From the NCBI RefSeq assembly GCF_000818195.1, contig NZ_JTHL01000001.1, forward strand, positions 8,464,513 to 8,502,816: a stretch of 38,304 bases of DNA, written 5' to 3'. This stretch comes from Streptomyces sp. 150FB (lineage in GTDB: Bacteria > Actinomycetota > Actinomycetes > Streptomycetales > Streptomycetaceae). Each line of letters starts with the position of its first letter. Position 1 is the stretch's first letter. This document shows positions 1 through 8,452 of the stretch, piece by piece. Under the pieces are notes generated by a model. It saw only the letters and a program-made list of their open reading frames with translations. It ran no database searches and was not told where the DNA came from. The translations under genes were made by a program, and so were the position numbers.

Positions 1-106
1 GCAAACAACACCCACCCCACCCACGAACCACACCCCCCAAGGCGGGAAGAGGTGCGGCCCGTACCACTCACGCAGTCCGGGCCCACCCCTCTCCCCTAAC
101 TCCCCC

Positions 107-976
107 TCAGTACCGCAGCCTCGACAAATACCGGTAGCTCGTCAGTGCCGAGGCGAACGGGTCTGCCGGGGCGTCGTGTTCCACCAGCCACTGTTTGACG
201 CCGCCTTGCTGCGCCTTGTCGAACATCGACGGGAAGTCGAGCACGCCGGAGCCGACGTCTTCGAAGTCGCCCTCCGGCGTCATGTCCTTCACATGCAGCG
301 CCGGGAAGCGGTGGCCCTCCTCGACGAACAGGCGTCTCGGGTCGTCGCCTCCCTTGGAGGCCCAGAACAGGTCCAGTTCGAAGCCGACCAGGTCCGGGTC
401 CGTCTCCTTGAGCAGGATCTCGTAGAGGTTCTCGCCGTCGACCACGTTGTGGTCGCCGTCGTGATTGTGGAAGAGCACCTTGAGGCCCGACCGTCGGGCT
501 ACGCGGCCCGCCTCGTTCATGCGGTGTGCCGCTTCCCGGTATCCGGCCGGTGAGTGCAGGGTGGTGGGCAGGCTCGGTACGACGACCCAGGCGCCGCCGA
601 GTGTGTGTACATCCTCGATCGCCTGGGGCAGACCAGGTCCGGTCACTGTGTTGTAGTCGACGTGTTCGAGCACCGCCTTCAGGTGTGTCTCGTCCAGCAT
701 CTGCCGGATTTCGGCCGCGGTGTGGCCCGCTCTGCCGCTGACGCCCACTGTCGCGTAGCCGATCTCGGCGAGGCGTTCCAGCGTGCCCCTGAAGTCCGTG
801 GCCAGGGGGGTGCGCATGGTGTAGAGGTGCATGCCGATCGCTGACGGCGCGATGCGCCGGCGGCAGCGGGACGCCGTGGTCGCGGGGGCCGGGGCGGCCT
901 GGGCGGGGGTGGCTGTGATGCCCAGGGCCGCGAGGCCCGCGGCCGCGCCGAGGAATGTGCGCCGGGTGTTGTTCAT
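107..976 (-). CDS. Tat-exported sugar phosphate isomerase/epimerase (TIM barrel)
   Basis: About 289 residues. The N-terminus MNNTRRTFLGAAAGLAALG is a twin-arginine signal (two Arg followed by a Thr-Phe-Leu hydrophobic stretch and an Ala-rich cleavage region). The mature part resembles the AP-endonuclease-2-like xylose isomerase family: IGMHLYTMR at the first strand, a VLEHVDYN segment, FHNHDGD, FELDLFWASKGGDD and ALHVKDM, which supply the usual His/Glu/Asp metal ligands at strand ends. I chose the ATG at 976 because the signal peptide starts there and GGAGAGGG lies just upstream; a longer open frame exists but lacks these features. It is 31 bp downstream of the ThuA/sugar dehydrogenase gene on the same strand, so the two are probably co-transcribed. 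Likely role: extracytoplasmic sugar or sugar-acid isomerisation. The substrate cannot be read from sequence. Confidence 0.85.
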   Translation of the reverse strand: MNNTRRTFLGAAAGLAALGITATPAQAAPAPATTASRCRRRIAPSAIGMHLYTMRTPLATDFRGTLERLAEIGYATVGVSGRAGHTAAEIRQMLDETHLKAVLEHVDYNTVTGPGLPQAIEDVHTLGGAWVVVPSLPTTLHSPAGYREAAHRMNEAGRVARRSGLKVLFHNHDGDHNVVDGENLYEILLKETDPDLVGFELDLFWASKGGDDPRRLFVEEGHRFPALHVKDMTPEGDFEDVGSGVLDFPSMFDKAQQGGVKQWLVEHDAPADPFASALTSYRYLSRLRY

Positions 977-1007
977 GTTCCCTCTCCTCTCAGCGTGCGT
1001 GTGTCTG

Positions 1008-4000
1008 TCATCGGGCACTGATCCGGACCGCGCCGGTCGTTGTGTCACCCGTGTTGTCGGTGACGGTCAGATGCGCTGTGTACGCGCCGGGCCGCGCGTA
1101 CGTGTGGGTCACTTCCGGTCCCTGCGCACCCGTCGCCTTGGTGTTGTCGCCGAAGTCCCAGTGGTACGAGGCGACAGTGTGTCCCGTGACCGGTGTGACC
1201 GTGCCGATGAGCCAGGTGGCCAGGGGCGCGTCTCCGGTGGCCGGTGCGGCCTTGACGGAGACCTTCGCGGCCGGTTTCTTCTCCACGCCGGGCCCGTTGA
1301 AGTGCAGCCAGTCGACCGCGAAGAGGTCGAGCTTGTCGGCGGACCAGGCGGGGTTGGTGAAGACGGCGTACAACGTCACCGTGGAGCCCACCGGTTTGAG
1401 CGCGGTGGTGGGCGAGACGACGTTCGCCCAGTCTCCGGTGTTGGGGACGGACACCGTGCCCAGCAGCGGACCCGTCGGTGAGCCGTTGTGGAATTCGACG
1501 TCGCCGCCGATCCCGCCCGAGGCCGCGCCGACCGTGACGGACTGGATGCCCTTCAGGCTGACCGGGTCGAACGAGATCCAGTCGCCGTCCTCTATCTCGG
1601 TGAGCCGCTTCCCGCCCGAAGCGTCCGCGCGGGCCGCGACCACGGCGCCGTCGTGCGCGCCGCCCGTGGCGGTCAGGTGCTCGGCCTCGCGCAGTGTGGT
1701 GCGCAGGGTGAGCGACGACGTACCGGCCAGCGCGGGGGCGCCCGGGGCGCCCTTGTCCTCGTACCGGGCTGTGATGCCCAGATACAGATTGCCCGCCGCC
1801 TGGTCGGGACCGGCGACCGCGGCGATCTCGCCCGAGCAGCCGGTGTAGTCGTCCAGCGGTATCAGCCTGCTGTCACGGCCGAGTTGAGAGCTGACCTCGA
1901 CCCGCGAGCAGTCGATCCGCTCGCCCGTGCCGTCCTCGGTGTCCTTCACCTTCACCACGAACGGCACTGTGTCGCCGAAGCTGAACATCCCGCCGTCCGG
2001 CGGCTGTTGAATGCTCACGACGGGCCTGGTGTTGCCGACGGTGATCTCCCGGTCGGCGTTCGCCGTCAGCCCGTCGGGCCCGGTGACCGTCAGTCGCGCC
2101 GTGAACTGCCCGTTGTCCGGGTAGACATGAGCCGGATTCGGCAGGGTGGAGTCGGTGGTCCCGTCCCCGTCGAAGTCCCAGGCGTACGTCACCCGCCCGG
2201 CGTCCTCCCGGCCCGATCCGGCGCTGGAGAACTTCACGTTCAGCGGCGCTGCGCCGCTGTCCGGCGTCGCTGTCGCCTCAGCGGTCGGCAGGCTCCCGTC
2301 GGCAACGTAGTCGATGCGGTAGATGCCCGCACCGTCGTTGGTGCCGCCCCGGCCCGTACCGCTGCCGAGCCCGAAGTCGATGACGTACAGCGCGCCGTCG
2401 GGACCGAAGTCGGCGTCGAAGGGCTGATTCCACTTGAGGTCGGTGAACACCCCGTTGATGGACTGGAGATCGCCCGCGTTCACGGGGTCGAATCGCGGGT
2501 CCTTGAACGTCTGGTCCTGCTGCTGGAACGAGAACGTCTTGAACCACGTCCTGGTCAGCTCGTAGGTGAACCACTTCCCGTCGAAGTACTCAGGGAATTT
2601 GGCGGGGTTGGGGTTCGCCGGGTCGTAGTGGTAGACCGGACCGCTCATCGGACCCGCGCCACCCGTGCCGAGTTCGGGGAACTCCGGCGACGCCGAGTAC
2701 GGATACCACACCGTCGCCGGCTGGGCCGGCGGCAGCTCCCGCAACCCCGTGTTGTTCGGCGAGTCGTTGACCGGGTGCGCGCAGTCGAAGTCGCCGCGCG
2801 AGGTCCCCGTCGCATAGTCGTAGTCGTTGAACGGGGTGTTGTGCCCCACGCAGTACGGCCAGCCGAAGTTGCCCGGTGCGGTGATACGGGTGAACTCGAC
2901 CGTGCCCTCGGGCCCCCGGCCGGGATCGGCCGCCCGCGCGTCCGGCCCGTAGTCGGCGGCCATCAGCGCGCCGCTCTCCGGATCGGTGGTGATACGGAAG
3001 GGGTTGCGCATGCCCATCGCGTAGATCTCCGGACGGGTCTTCGCCGTCCCCGGTGCGAAGAGATTGCCGGCGGGCACGGTGTACGTACCGTCATCCGTCG
3101 GTGTGATCCGCAGGATCTTCCCGCGCAGATCATTGGTGTTCGCGGCGCTGCGTTGCGCGTCGAACACGGCGCGGCCCGCGCGCTCGTCGATCGGCGTGTA
3201 CCCGTCCTGGGCGAACGGATCGGTGTTGTCACCGGTCGACAGGAACAGCTCGCCGTTCTTGCCGAAGGCGAGCGAGCCCGCCATGTGGGAGTTGGCGCGT
3301 TCCTCGTCCCGTTGGGTGGGGATCGCCAGCAGCCGCTTCTCGGACGTGGGGTCGACGGTGTTTCCGGTGACCGTGTAGCGCGACAGATCGACCCGTTTCT
3401 CCACCTGGTCGGAGTGGTAGAGGTAGATCCAGTGGTTCGAGGCGAAGTCCGGGTCGAGCGCCAGACCGAGCAGCCCGTCGGACTGCGTGAGCATCTGCGG
3501 GGTGTAGGCGAGGTCCAGCGCGGTGGAGACCTTGCGTGACTTCTGGTCGATCACCTTGAGCTTGCCGGTGCGCTCGATGAAGAAGACCCTGCCGTCCGGT
3601 GCCACAGCGAGCTCGAACGGGTCGGCGAGATCGCCGGTGGCCAGCGCGGTGCGCTGGAAGGCGCCCGTTTTGGTGGCCGAGCAGTCGCCGGGCTTGTTTC
3701 CGGCCGCCCACTGGATCCCACCGAGCAGATGCTTGCGGAACACGTCCTCCTGGAAGGCCGAGGCGTCGTGTCCGCCCGCCGTGTACCAGGAGCGTCCGCC
3801 GTCGTAGTTCTGGCACCAGGACCACGGGTGGTCGACACCCTCGTCCAGCCCGTCGATGCCGTCACGCACCTTGATCTGCGCGAGTGTGTGCACCTTCCCG
3901 GTGGGATTGGTGCGCCAGTTGTACCACTCCTCCGTACGCTCCCAGAGCTGTGGCAGGCCCTTGGTGGAGGGGTGCGCCTGGTCGAGGACCTTCACCCGCC

Positions 4001-4505
4001 CCGTCTGGACGGCGGGGTGCTTGTCGAAGATCGCGCCGACCAGCCCCTCGTACCAGCCCCAGTCGCGCTCGCTCGCGGAAGCCGCGTGCAGTCCGACCCA
4101 GCCTCGGCCCGCGCGGATGAACGACTGGAGGGCCGCACGCTGCCGCGCGTCGAGCAGATCGCCGCTCTCCGGCGTGGAGTTGGTGTTGTTGAAGACGACG
4201 GCCTGGAAGCGGGCGAGGTTGGCGACGCTGAAGGCGGCTGGATCGTCGGTGGCCTCCACCTCGAAGCCGTTCTCGGCTCCCAGCTCCTGAACGGCCTTGA
4301 TCCCGGCGGGGATCGAGTCGTGCGCGAAGTTGGTCACTTCGGAGAAGACCAGAACGCGGAAGGACGCCGCGTCGGCGCGGGGCGGCGAGGCCAGCCCGGC
4401 ACCGAGTACGAGCGCCAGAAGTGCGGTGATGACGAGGAAGGGCGAGAAGGTTCTTCGCCGTGGACGCGTGCGCGTCTGACCACTGCGCACAGGACGGTTA
4501 CTCAT
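1008..4505 (-). CDS. Secreted ThuA / glucose-sorbosone dehydrogenase / PKD / CBM multidomain protein
   Basis: A 1165-residue exported protein. An Arg-rich n-region, a hydrophobic stretch (FLVITALLALVLGAG) and PPRADA form a Sec-type signal over about residues 1-47. Domains in order: a ThuA-like domain (about 48-270, starting FRVLVFSEVTNFAHDSI and including WVGLHAAS); a six-bladed glucose/sorbosone dehydrogenase propeller (about 285-760, with LLGLALDPDF, GKILRITP, GNFGWPYC and LYVIDFG); a PKD domain with YAWDFDGDG; a CBM6-like carbohydrate-binding region (starting LREAEHLTATGG, ending VDWLHFNG); and a C-terminal second PKD with YHWDFGDN. Family knowledge: the propeller uses PQQ to oxidise sugars, and ThuA relates to trehalose utilisation. 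Start ATG 4505 follows GGGAGCG. It is the first gene of a unit with the downstream isomerase and sits behind a LacI-type operator, so it is probably induced by a sugar. Confidence 0.92.
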   Translation of the reverse strand: MSNRPVRSGQTRTRPRRRTFSPFLVITALLALVLGAGLASPPRADAASFRVLVFSEVTNFAHDSIPAGIKAVQELGAENGFEVEATDDPAAFSVANLARFQAVVFNNTNSTPESGDLLDARQRAALQSFIRAGRGWVGLHAASASERDWGWYEGLVGAIFDKHPAVQTGRVKVLDQAHPSTKGLPQLWERTEEWYNWRTNPTGKVHTLAQIKVRDGIDGLDEGVDHPWSWCQNYDGGRSWYTAGGHDASAFQEDVFRKHLLGGIQWAAGNKPGDCSATKTGAFQRTALATGDLADPFELAVAPDGRVFFIERTGKLKVIDQKSRKVSTALDLAYTPQMLTQSDGLLGLALDPDFASNHWIYLYHSDQVEKRVDLSRYTVTGNTVDPTSEKRLLAIPTQRDEERANSHMAGSLAFGKNGELFLSTGDNTDPFAQDGYTPIDERAGRAVFDAQRSAANTNDLRGKILRITPTDDGTYTVPAGNLFAPGTAKTRPEIYAMGMRNPFRITTDPESGALMAADYGPDARAADPGRGPEGTVEFTRITAPGNFGWPYCVGHNTPFNDYDYATGTSRGDFDCAHPVNDSPNNTGLRELPPAQPATVWYPYSASPEFPELGTGGAGPMSGPVYHYDPANPNPAKFPEYFDGKWFTYELTRTWFKTFSFQQQDQTFKDPRFDPVNAGDLQSINGVFTDLKWNQPFDADFGPDGALYVIDFGLGSGTGRGGTNDGAGIYRIDYVADGSLPTAEATATPDSGAAPLNVKFSSAGSGREDAGRVTYAWDFDGDGTTDSTLPNPAHVYPDNGQFTARLTVTGPDGLTANADREITVGNTRPVVSIQQPPDGGMFSFGDTVPFVVKVKDTEDGTGERIDCSRVEVSSQLGRDSRLIPLDDYTGCSGEIAAVAGPDQAAGNLYLGITARYEDKGAPGAPALAGTSSLTLRTTLREAEHLTATGGAHDGAVVAARADASGGKRLTEIEDGDWISFDPVSLKGIQSVTVGAASGGIGGDVEFHNGSPTGPLLGTVSVPNTGDWANVVSPTTALKPVGSTVTLYAVFTNPAWSADKLDLFAVDWLHFNGPGVEKKPAAKVSVKAAPATGDAPLATWLIGTVTPVTGHTVASYHWDFGDNTKATGAQGPEVTHTYARPGAYTAHLTVTDNTGDTTTGAVRISAR

Positions 4506-4543
4506 GGGCGCTCCCGGGTGCTCGTTGAGCCGGCTGCGGGTTT

Positions 4544-4557
4544 AGAAAGCGCTTTCT
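4544..4557. promoter_or_regulatory. LacI-family operator, perfect 14-bp palindrome
   Basis: AGAAAGCGCTTTCT is its own reverse complement and has the central CG and A/T-rich arms typical of LacI/GalR/CcpA-class operators. It lies 39-52 bp upstream of the ThuA/dehydrogenase start codon, just downstream of the predicted transcription start. A repressor bound here would block elongation. No LacI gene is in the window, so the regulator must be encoded elsewhere. Confidence 0.8.
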
Positions 4558-4571
4558 GGAGTACGTCGCTC

Positions 4572-4600
4572 AGCGTAAGTGCCCGGTTCCGGGGGGTCAA
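4572..4600 (-). promoter_or_regulatory. Sigma-70-type promoter of the ThuA/dehydrogenase unit
   Basis: On the minus strand, TTGACC (4600-4595) and TACGCT (4577-4572) are separated by exactly 17 bp. This matches the housekeeping HrdB consensus closely. Transcription would start near 4565, immediately before the LacI-type palindrome at 4557-4544. Confidence 0.7.
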
Positions 4601-4751
4601 TGGGTAAGAAGGGCCGTATGTGGTACGGGAGTTGGGGCCCCGGGGAGGGGTGCGGGGCTGCGGTGCCGCCGCCGGATCGCGGGCATGAGCGGCGGATGTC
4701 GGGGGAGTCGCAGGTATAGCCCCTGACACCGAGCCGGAAGGCGTTCACCCG

Positions 4752-5771
4752 ATGACCGCATACCACCCCGGGCTGCTGCACGCGCACGACGGGACCCAAG
4801 TGGCCACCTACACCTGGCTGCCCGACAACGGCAGGCCGCGCGCCCTGGTGCAGATCGCACACGGCGCCGCCGAACACGCCCTGCGCTACGACCGGTTCGC
4901 CCAGCACCTGGTGGCCAGGGGCTACGGCGTACTCGCCACCGACCACCGGGGTCACGGTGCGACGGCGCAGTACACCGGCGGTTACGGGGTCGCGGGCGCG
5001 AGCGGCGCGCAGAGGGAAGGCGAGGGCGAAGGCAGCGGAGAGGCCGGAGCCGCCGGCGCCAGTGTCAGCACCGGGGCCGGAGTCGGTGGCGACGGGGACG
5101 GCTGGCGGGCGATCGTCGACGATCTGCGTATCGCGGGCGACCAGGCCCGTACCCTGCATCCCGGTGTGCCGGTCGTCCTGCTCGGGCACAGCATGGGCTC
5201 GATGCTGGCACGCGACTACGCGCAGGAGTTCCCCGACGGCCTCGCCGGGCTCATCCTCACGGGCACCTTCCGTACGCTGCCCGGCGCCGAGATCGAGGGA
5301 TCGATCGAGCGGCTGGAGCGCGAGTGCGCCGAAGTGGGCCGCGCCGCGATCAGTTCGTACGTATCGGAACTCTTCGCTTCCTTCAACGACCAGTTCCCGT
5401 ACCGGACCGGCTTCGAGTGGCTCTCGCGGGACGAGTCGCACGTCGACGCGTATGTCGCCGACGAGCGCTGCGGCTTCCCGTTCAGCGCCGGGCTGTCCCT
5501 GGACTGGCTGCGCGCCATCCGTAAGATCAACGACCCGCGCAACCTGGCCCGTATCCCGGCCGACCTGCCGGTGCATGTCGCCGTCGGCGAGAACGACCCG
5601 TGCAACGCGCTCATGACGCTGGTGTACGAACTGCTGGAGGACTTCCGCTATGTGGGCACCGAGGACCTGACCTGGAAGAGCTATCCCGGCGCGCGCCACG
5701 AGATCTTCAACGAGACCAACCGGATCGGGGTCCAGGAGGATCTCACCGGCTGGCTCGACCAGCACGTCTGA
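4752..5771 (+). CDS. Serine alpha/beta hydrolase (monoacylglycerol lipase / lysophospholipase type)
   Basis: 339 residues. The serine hydrolase elements are visible: an oxyanion region in ALVQIAHGAAEHALRYD, the TDHRGHG loop, the nucleophile elbow GHSMGS (Ser147), an acid in VAVGENDPCN (Asp282) and the catalytic His in PGARHEIFNE (His316). This is the pattern of monoglyceride lipase-like enzymes that cleave glycerol or other small esters, probably cytosolic since no signal is present. Residues about 79-117 are an unusual Gly/Ala/Glu/Ser-rich insertion between the RGHG loop and the conserved GWRAIVDDL helix. ATG 4752 follows CGGAAGG. It is transcribed divergently from the LacI-controlled unit, so that operator could also touch its expression. 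Confidence 0.88.
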   Translation: MTAYHPGLLHAHDGTQVATYTWLPDNGRPRALVQIAHGAAEHALRYDRFAQHLVARGYGVLATDHRGHGATAQYTGGYGVAGASGAQREGEGEGSGEAGAAGASVSTGAGVGGDGDGWRAIVDDLRIAGDQARTLHPGVPVVLLGHSMGSMLARDYAQEFPDGLAGLILTGTFRTLPGAEIEGSIERLERECAEVGRAAISSYVSELFASFNDQFPYRTGFEWLSRDESHVDAYVADERCGFPFSAGLSLDWLRAIRKINDPRNLARIPADLPVHVAVGENDPCNALMTLVYELLEDFRYVGTEDLTWKSYPGARHEIFNETNRIGVQEDLTGWLDQHV

Positions 5772-5915
5772 GTCGGCGTGCGTCGGCCGGGCCCGACGGT
5801 GAGATCCGCCTGAACCCCGGCGGTGGGTGCGGCTGCACGGGGGGTCGGCCGCACGGTCAGGCAGTCAGGCGGTTACGCGGTCGGTCGGTCTCGCGGCCAG
5901 AGTCTCCCGGCCACG

Positions 5916-5943
5916 GGTGACGCGGCCGGGGTGACGCGGCCAG
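5916..5943. repeat. 14-bp tandem duplication between convergent genes
   Basis: GGTGACGCGGCC plus two bases occurs twice in direct tandem (5916-5929 and 5930-5943, one base different). It lies in the 182-bp gap between the hydrolase and aldo/keto reductase 3' ends. The same gap holds a GTGCGGC/GCCGCAC stem (5826-5853) that could act as a weak bidirectional terminator, though it lacks a T run. Confidence 0.5.
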
Positions 5944-5953
5944 GGGCGCGCGG

Positions 5954-6811
5954 TCAGGCGGCGTTCAGCTCGGCGATCTCGGCGTCCGAGAGCACCAGGT
6001 CGGCCGCCGCCACCGAGTCACGGATGGTCTCCGGACGGCTGGAGCCGGGGATCGGTATCACCGAGGGCGACTTCGCCAGCAGCCAGGCCAGGCAGACCTG
6101 CTGGGGGCTCACGCCGTGCGCCTCGGCGACCTTGGCGAACGGCGCGAAGGTGGAGCCGAGTTCACCGGCCTTGGTGATGCCGCCGAACGGGCTCCACGGC
6201 AGGAACGCGATGCCCAGCTCGTCGCACAGCTCCAGCTCCGGCTCGCTGGAGCGGAACGCGGGGGAGTACTGGTTCTGTACGGACACCAGCCGCCCGCCGA
6301 GGATCTCGTTCGAGAGCTTGATGCGCTCCGGGGTCGCGTTCGAGATGCCCGCCTGCTGGATCTTGCCGGCGTCGAGCAGGTCCCGCAGCGCGCCGACGGA
6401 CTCCTCGTACGGCACCTTCGGGTCCGGGCGGTGGAACTGGTAGAGGCCGATGGCCTCGACGCCGAGCCTGCCGAGCGACGCCTCGCAGGCGGCCTTGATG
6501 TACTCGGGCGAGCCGTTCAGCGTCCAGGACCCGTCGCCGGGCCGCAGGTGGCCGCCCTTGGTGGCCACCAGGACGTCGGAAGAGCCGCCGTACGAAGCGA
6601 GAGCCTTTGCTATCAGGGACTCGTTGTGACCGACCTCACCCGCGTTCAGGTGGTACGCGTCCGCCGTGTCGATGAAGGTGACTCCGGCGTCGAGCGCCGC
6701 GTGAATGGTGGCGATGGAACGCGCTTCGTCGGGCCTCCCCTCGATCGACATCGGCATACCGCCCAGACCGATCGTGCTGACGTCGACGGTCCCGATGCGG
6801 CGAGTCTTCAT
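5954..6811 (-). CDS. Aldo/keto reductase
   Basis: 285 residues forming one NADPH-dependent (alpha/beta)8 aldo/keto reductase. The catalytic tetrad is visible: Asp48 and Tyr53 in FIDTADAY, Lys85 in VATKGG and His127 in LYQFHRPD. The C-terminal cofactor segment reads SVIPIPGSSRPETIRDSVAAADLVLSDAEIAEL. Start ATG 6811 gives the family's usual N-terminus (MKTRRIGTVDVSTIGLGGMPM) with GGAAGG upstream; the reading frame stays open further upstream but that part has no family resemblance. It reduces aldehydes or ketones in the cytosol, substrate unknown. It is divergent from a LysR gene across a 127-bp gap, the classic arrangement in which the LysR protein controls its neighbour. Confidence 0.92.
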   Translation of the reverse strand: MKTRRIGTVDVSTIGLGGMPMSIEGRPDEARSIATIHAALDAGVTFIDTADAYHLNAGEVGHNESLIAKALASYGGSSDVLVATKGGHLRPGDGSWTLNGSPEYIKAACEASLGRLGVEAIGLYQFHRPDPKVPYEESVGALRDLLDAGKIQQAGISNATPERIKLSNEILGGRLVSVQNQYSPAFRSSEPELELCDELGIAFLPWSPFGGITKAGELGSTFAPFAKVAEAHGVSPQQVCLAWLLAKSPSVIPIPGSSRPETIRDSVAAADLVLSDAEIAELNAA

Positions 6812-6915
6812 GGTGTGGGGCACCCTTCCTGCTGCGATTTCCCACCGGTTCCGGCGGGACGGAACATCACCTTCCTCGCTGTCCGCCGGAGAGTCCAATA
6901 GAAGAAAGCGAACGC

Positions 6916-6938
6916 ATTGAGCAGCTAGGCTTCTGAAT
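6916..6938. promoter_or_regulatory. LysR-type dyad abutting the lysR start codon
   Basis: ATTGAGCAGC, then TAG, then GCTTCTGAAT forms a dyad with 8 of 10 arm positions symmetrical, which fits LysR-type sites. It ends one base before the ATG of the LysR gene. It overlaps a possible -10 (TAGGCT, 6926-6931) placed so that transcription would begin at or next to the ATG, suggesting a leaderless, autorepressed mRNA. No strong ribosome binding site precedes that ATG. Confidence 0.55.
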
Positions 6939-7853
6939 ATGGAACTCCGACACCTCGAATACTTCGTCGCCGTCGCCGAGGAACGGCACTTCACCCGGGC
7001 CGCCCAGCGGCTGATGGTCTCGCAGTCGGGGCTGTCGGCCTCGGTACGCGCGCTGGAGCGCGAATTGGGCGCGCGGCTCTTCGTACGGAGCACCCGCCGG
7101 GTCGAGTTGACCAGCGCCGGTCTCGCGCTGCTCACCGAGGCCACCCGCGCGCTGGCGAGCGTACGGGCCGCCAAGGAGGCGGTGGCGGCGGTCCAGGGGC
7201 TGCTGCGCGGCACCCTGACGGTGGGCACCGAACAGTGTGTCACCGGGGCACATGTGCCGGGGCTGCTCGCGCGATTCCGCTCCGAGCACCCCGAGGTCGA
7301 GATCCGGCTGCGCCAGGCCGGATCCGCGTCGCTCGTCGAGGATGTGGCGGCCGGCCGGGTCGACATCGCGTTCGTCGCGGTGTGCGGCAGTGTGCCGGAG
7401 GGCGTCCGGCTGATTCCGCTGGCCAGCGAACCCATGGTGCTGCTCTGCCACCCCGACCATCCGCTCGCGGGGGCGGGGAAGGCGGAGTGGGCCGACCTCG
7501 GCGACGAGGTGTTCGTCGACTTCCACGCGGACTGGGGGGCGCGCGGCCTCACCGATCAGGCCTTCGCCGCCGCCCGCACCGAGCGCCGGGTCGCCCTGGA
7601 GGTCAACGACGTACACAGCCTCATCGAGTTGGTCGGCCACGGCCTCGGCATCGCCGTGGTGCCCCGCCCGATCGCGCGCAAGGAGCAGGCGGCGGCGCTG
7701 CGGACCGTACCGCTCGTCGGTGCCGAGGCTCACATGTGGGAGGTGTCGGCGGCCATCCCGGAGGAACAGCGGACCGGGCCGGCGGCGCTGGAGCTGCTCT
7801 CCTACCTGCCGGACCCGGTCGAGATCACCGCCGTCCCAGCGACCCGCGGATGA
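6939..7853 (+). CDS. LysR-family transcriptional regulator
   Basis: 304 residues. The N-terminal winged helix-turn-helix is canonical: MELRHLEYFVAVAEERHFTRAAQRLMVSQSGLSASVRALERELGARLFVRSTRRVELTSAG. It is followed by a linker helix and a periplasmic-binding-protein-like effector domain (GTLTVGTEQCV through AVVPRPIA). It probably senses a small ligand and controls the divergent aldo/keto reductase and itself through the dyad at 6916-6938. The 3' end overlaps the convergent DinB gene by 29 bp, so the two transcripts share antisense ends. Confidence 0.93.
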   Translation: MELRHLEYFVAVAEERHFTRAAQRLMVSQSGLSASVRALERELGARLFVRSTRRVELTSAGLALLTEATRALASVRAAKEAVAAVQGLLRGTLTVGTEQCVTGAHVPGLLARFRSEHPEVEIRLRQAGSASLVEDVAAGRVDIAFVAVCGSVPEGVRLIPLASEPMVLLCHPDHPLAGAGKAEWADLGDEVFVDFHADWGARGLTDQAFAAARTERRVALEVNDVHSLIELVGHGLGIAVVPRPIARKEQAAALRTVPLVGAEAHMWEVSAAIPEEQRTGPAALELLSYLPDPVEITAVPATRG

Positions 7854-8337
7854 AGGCGGCCTGTCCCGCGTGCTGGAGGTCGTCGGAGATCACACTGATG
7901 AGCCGGACGCCGAGCGTGACGGCCGGTGTCCAGGTGTCGTCGACGACGCGCTCGTAATCCTTTTCCTTGAGGGTGGACAGGTATTCGATCGTCCGGTCCT
8001 GCACGGTGTCGTGGTATTCGAGGAGAAGATCCCCGGTGACGCCCTCAAGTCCGCCCACATCGCGCCGGGACTGGCCGTAACCGGTCGCGCTCTGGCTGAA
8101 CGGCAGGTCGAACCGGTCCGGCCAGCCTTCCGAGGCCCACACCTGCTCCATCCCCGCCGCGTCCGCGATGTGGTCGTCCTGGACCCTGGTGAGGTGCCAG
8201 ACGAGCCAGGCGATCGAGTTCGCGCCCTCGTCGAGGCGTACGGCGAGATCTTCCGGTTCGAGTCCCTCGACCGTCTCGTGGACGACCTCGCGGATCCGGC
8301 CGAAGGCGTCGATGAGCAGGTCACCGCTTGTGGACAT
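7825..8337 (-). CDS. DinB-family (DUF664-like) protein, possible thiol-dependent transferase
   Basis: 170 residues with the four-helix DinB fold signature: a helix ending SIAWLVWHLTRVQDDHIAD, which supplies His48 and His56, and a late helix ISVISDDLQHAGQAAFIRG, which supplies the third metal-site His. Actinobacterial members of this superfamily include mycothiol-dependent S-transferases and isomerases. Start ATG 8337 is well supported by AAGGAG 8 bases upstream; the in-frame ATG 42 bp further upstream has no such site. It lies 115 bp downstream of the split transketolase genes on the same strand and may share their transcript. A stress or detoxification role fits, but the substrate is unknown. 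Confidence 0.82.
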   Translation of the reverse strand: MSTSGDLLIDAFGRIREVVHETVEGLEPEDLAVRLDEGANSIAWLVWHLTRVQDDHIADAAGMEQVWASEGWPDRFDLPFSQSATGYGQSRRDVGGLEGVTGDLLLEYHDTVQDRTIEYLSTLKEKDYERVVDDTWTPAVTLGVRLISVISDDLQHAGQAAFIRGSLGRR

Positions 8338-8452
8338 GGTGTGGCTCCTTAGGTGGGGCGTTCGACGTACCTCTTCCACAGGTTCCCCTGTGCGGTCGCG
8401 GGATGCCCGCCGGGGTCCGGCGACTCGCCGATGGAGGTGGGCGCTGACGTGC

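Noticed and set aside
1..106. Possible gene at the left edge
   Set aside because: The first 106 bases are C-rich and contain no coding pattern or structured terminator that I can support.
1488..3539. A 683-codon open frame on the plus strand
   Set aside because: It is antisense to the ThuA/dehydrogenase gene; its composition (Arg/Val/Gly/His-rich) is the mirror image expected from high third-position GC and it shows no family motif.
5826..5853. GTGCGGC/GCCGCAC hairpin as a terminator
   Set aside because: Only 7 bp with a 14-nt loop and no T run; mentioned as a possibility only.
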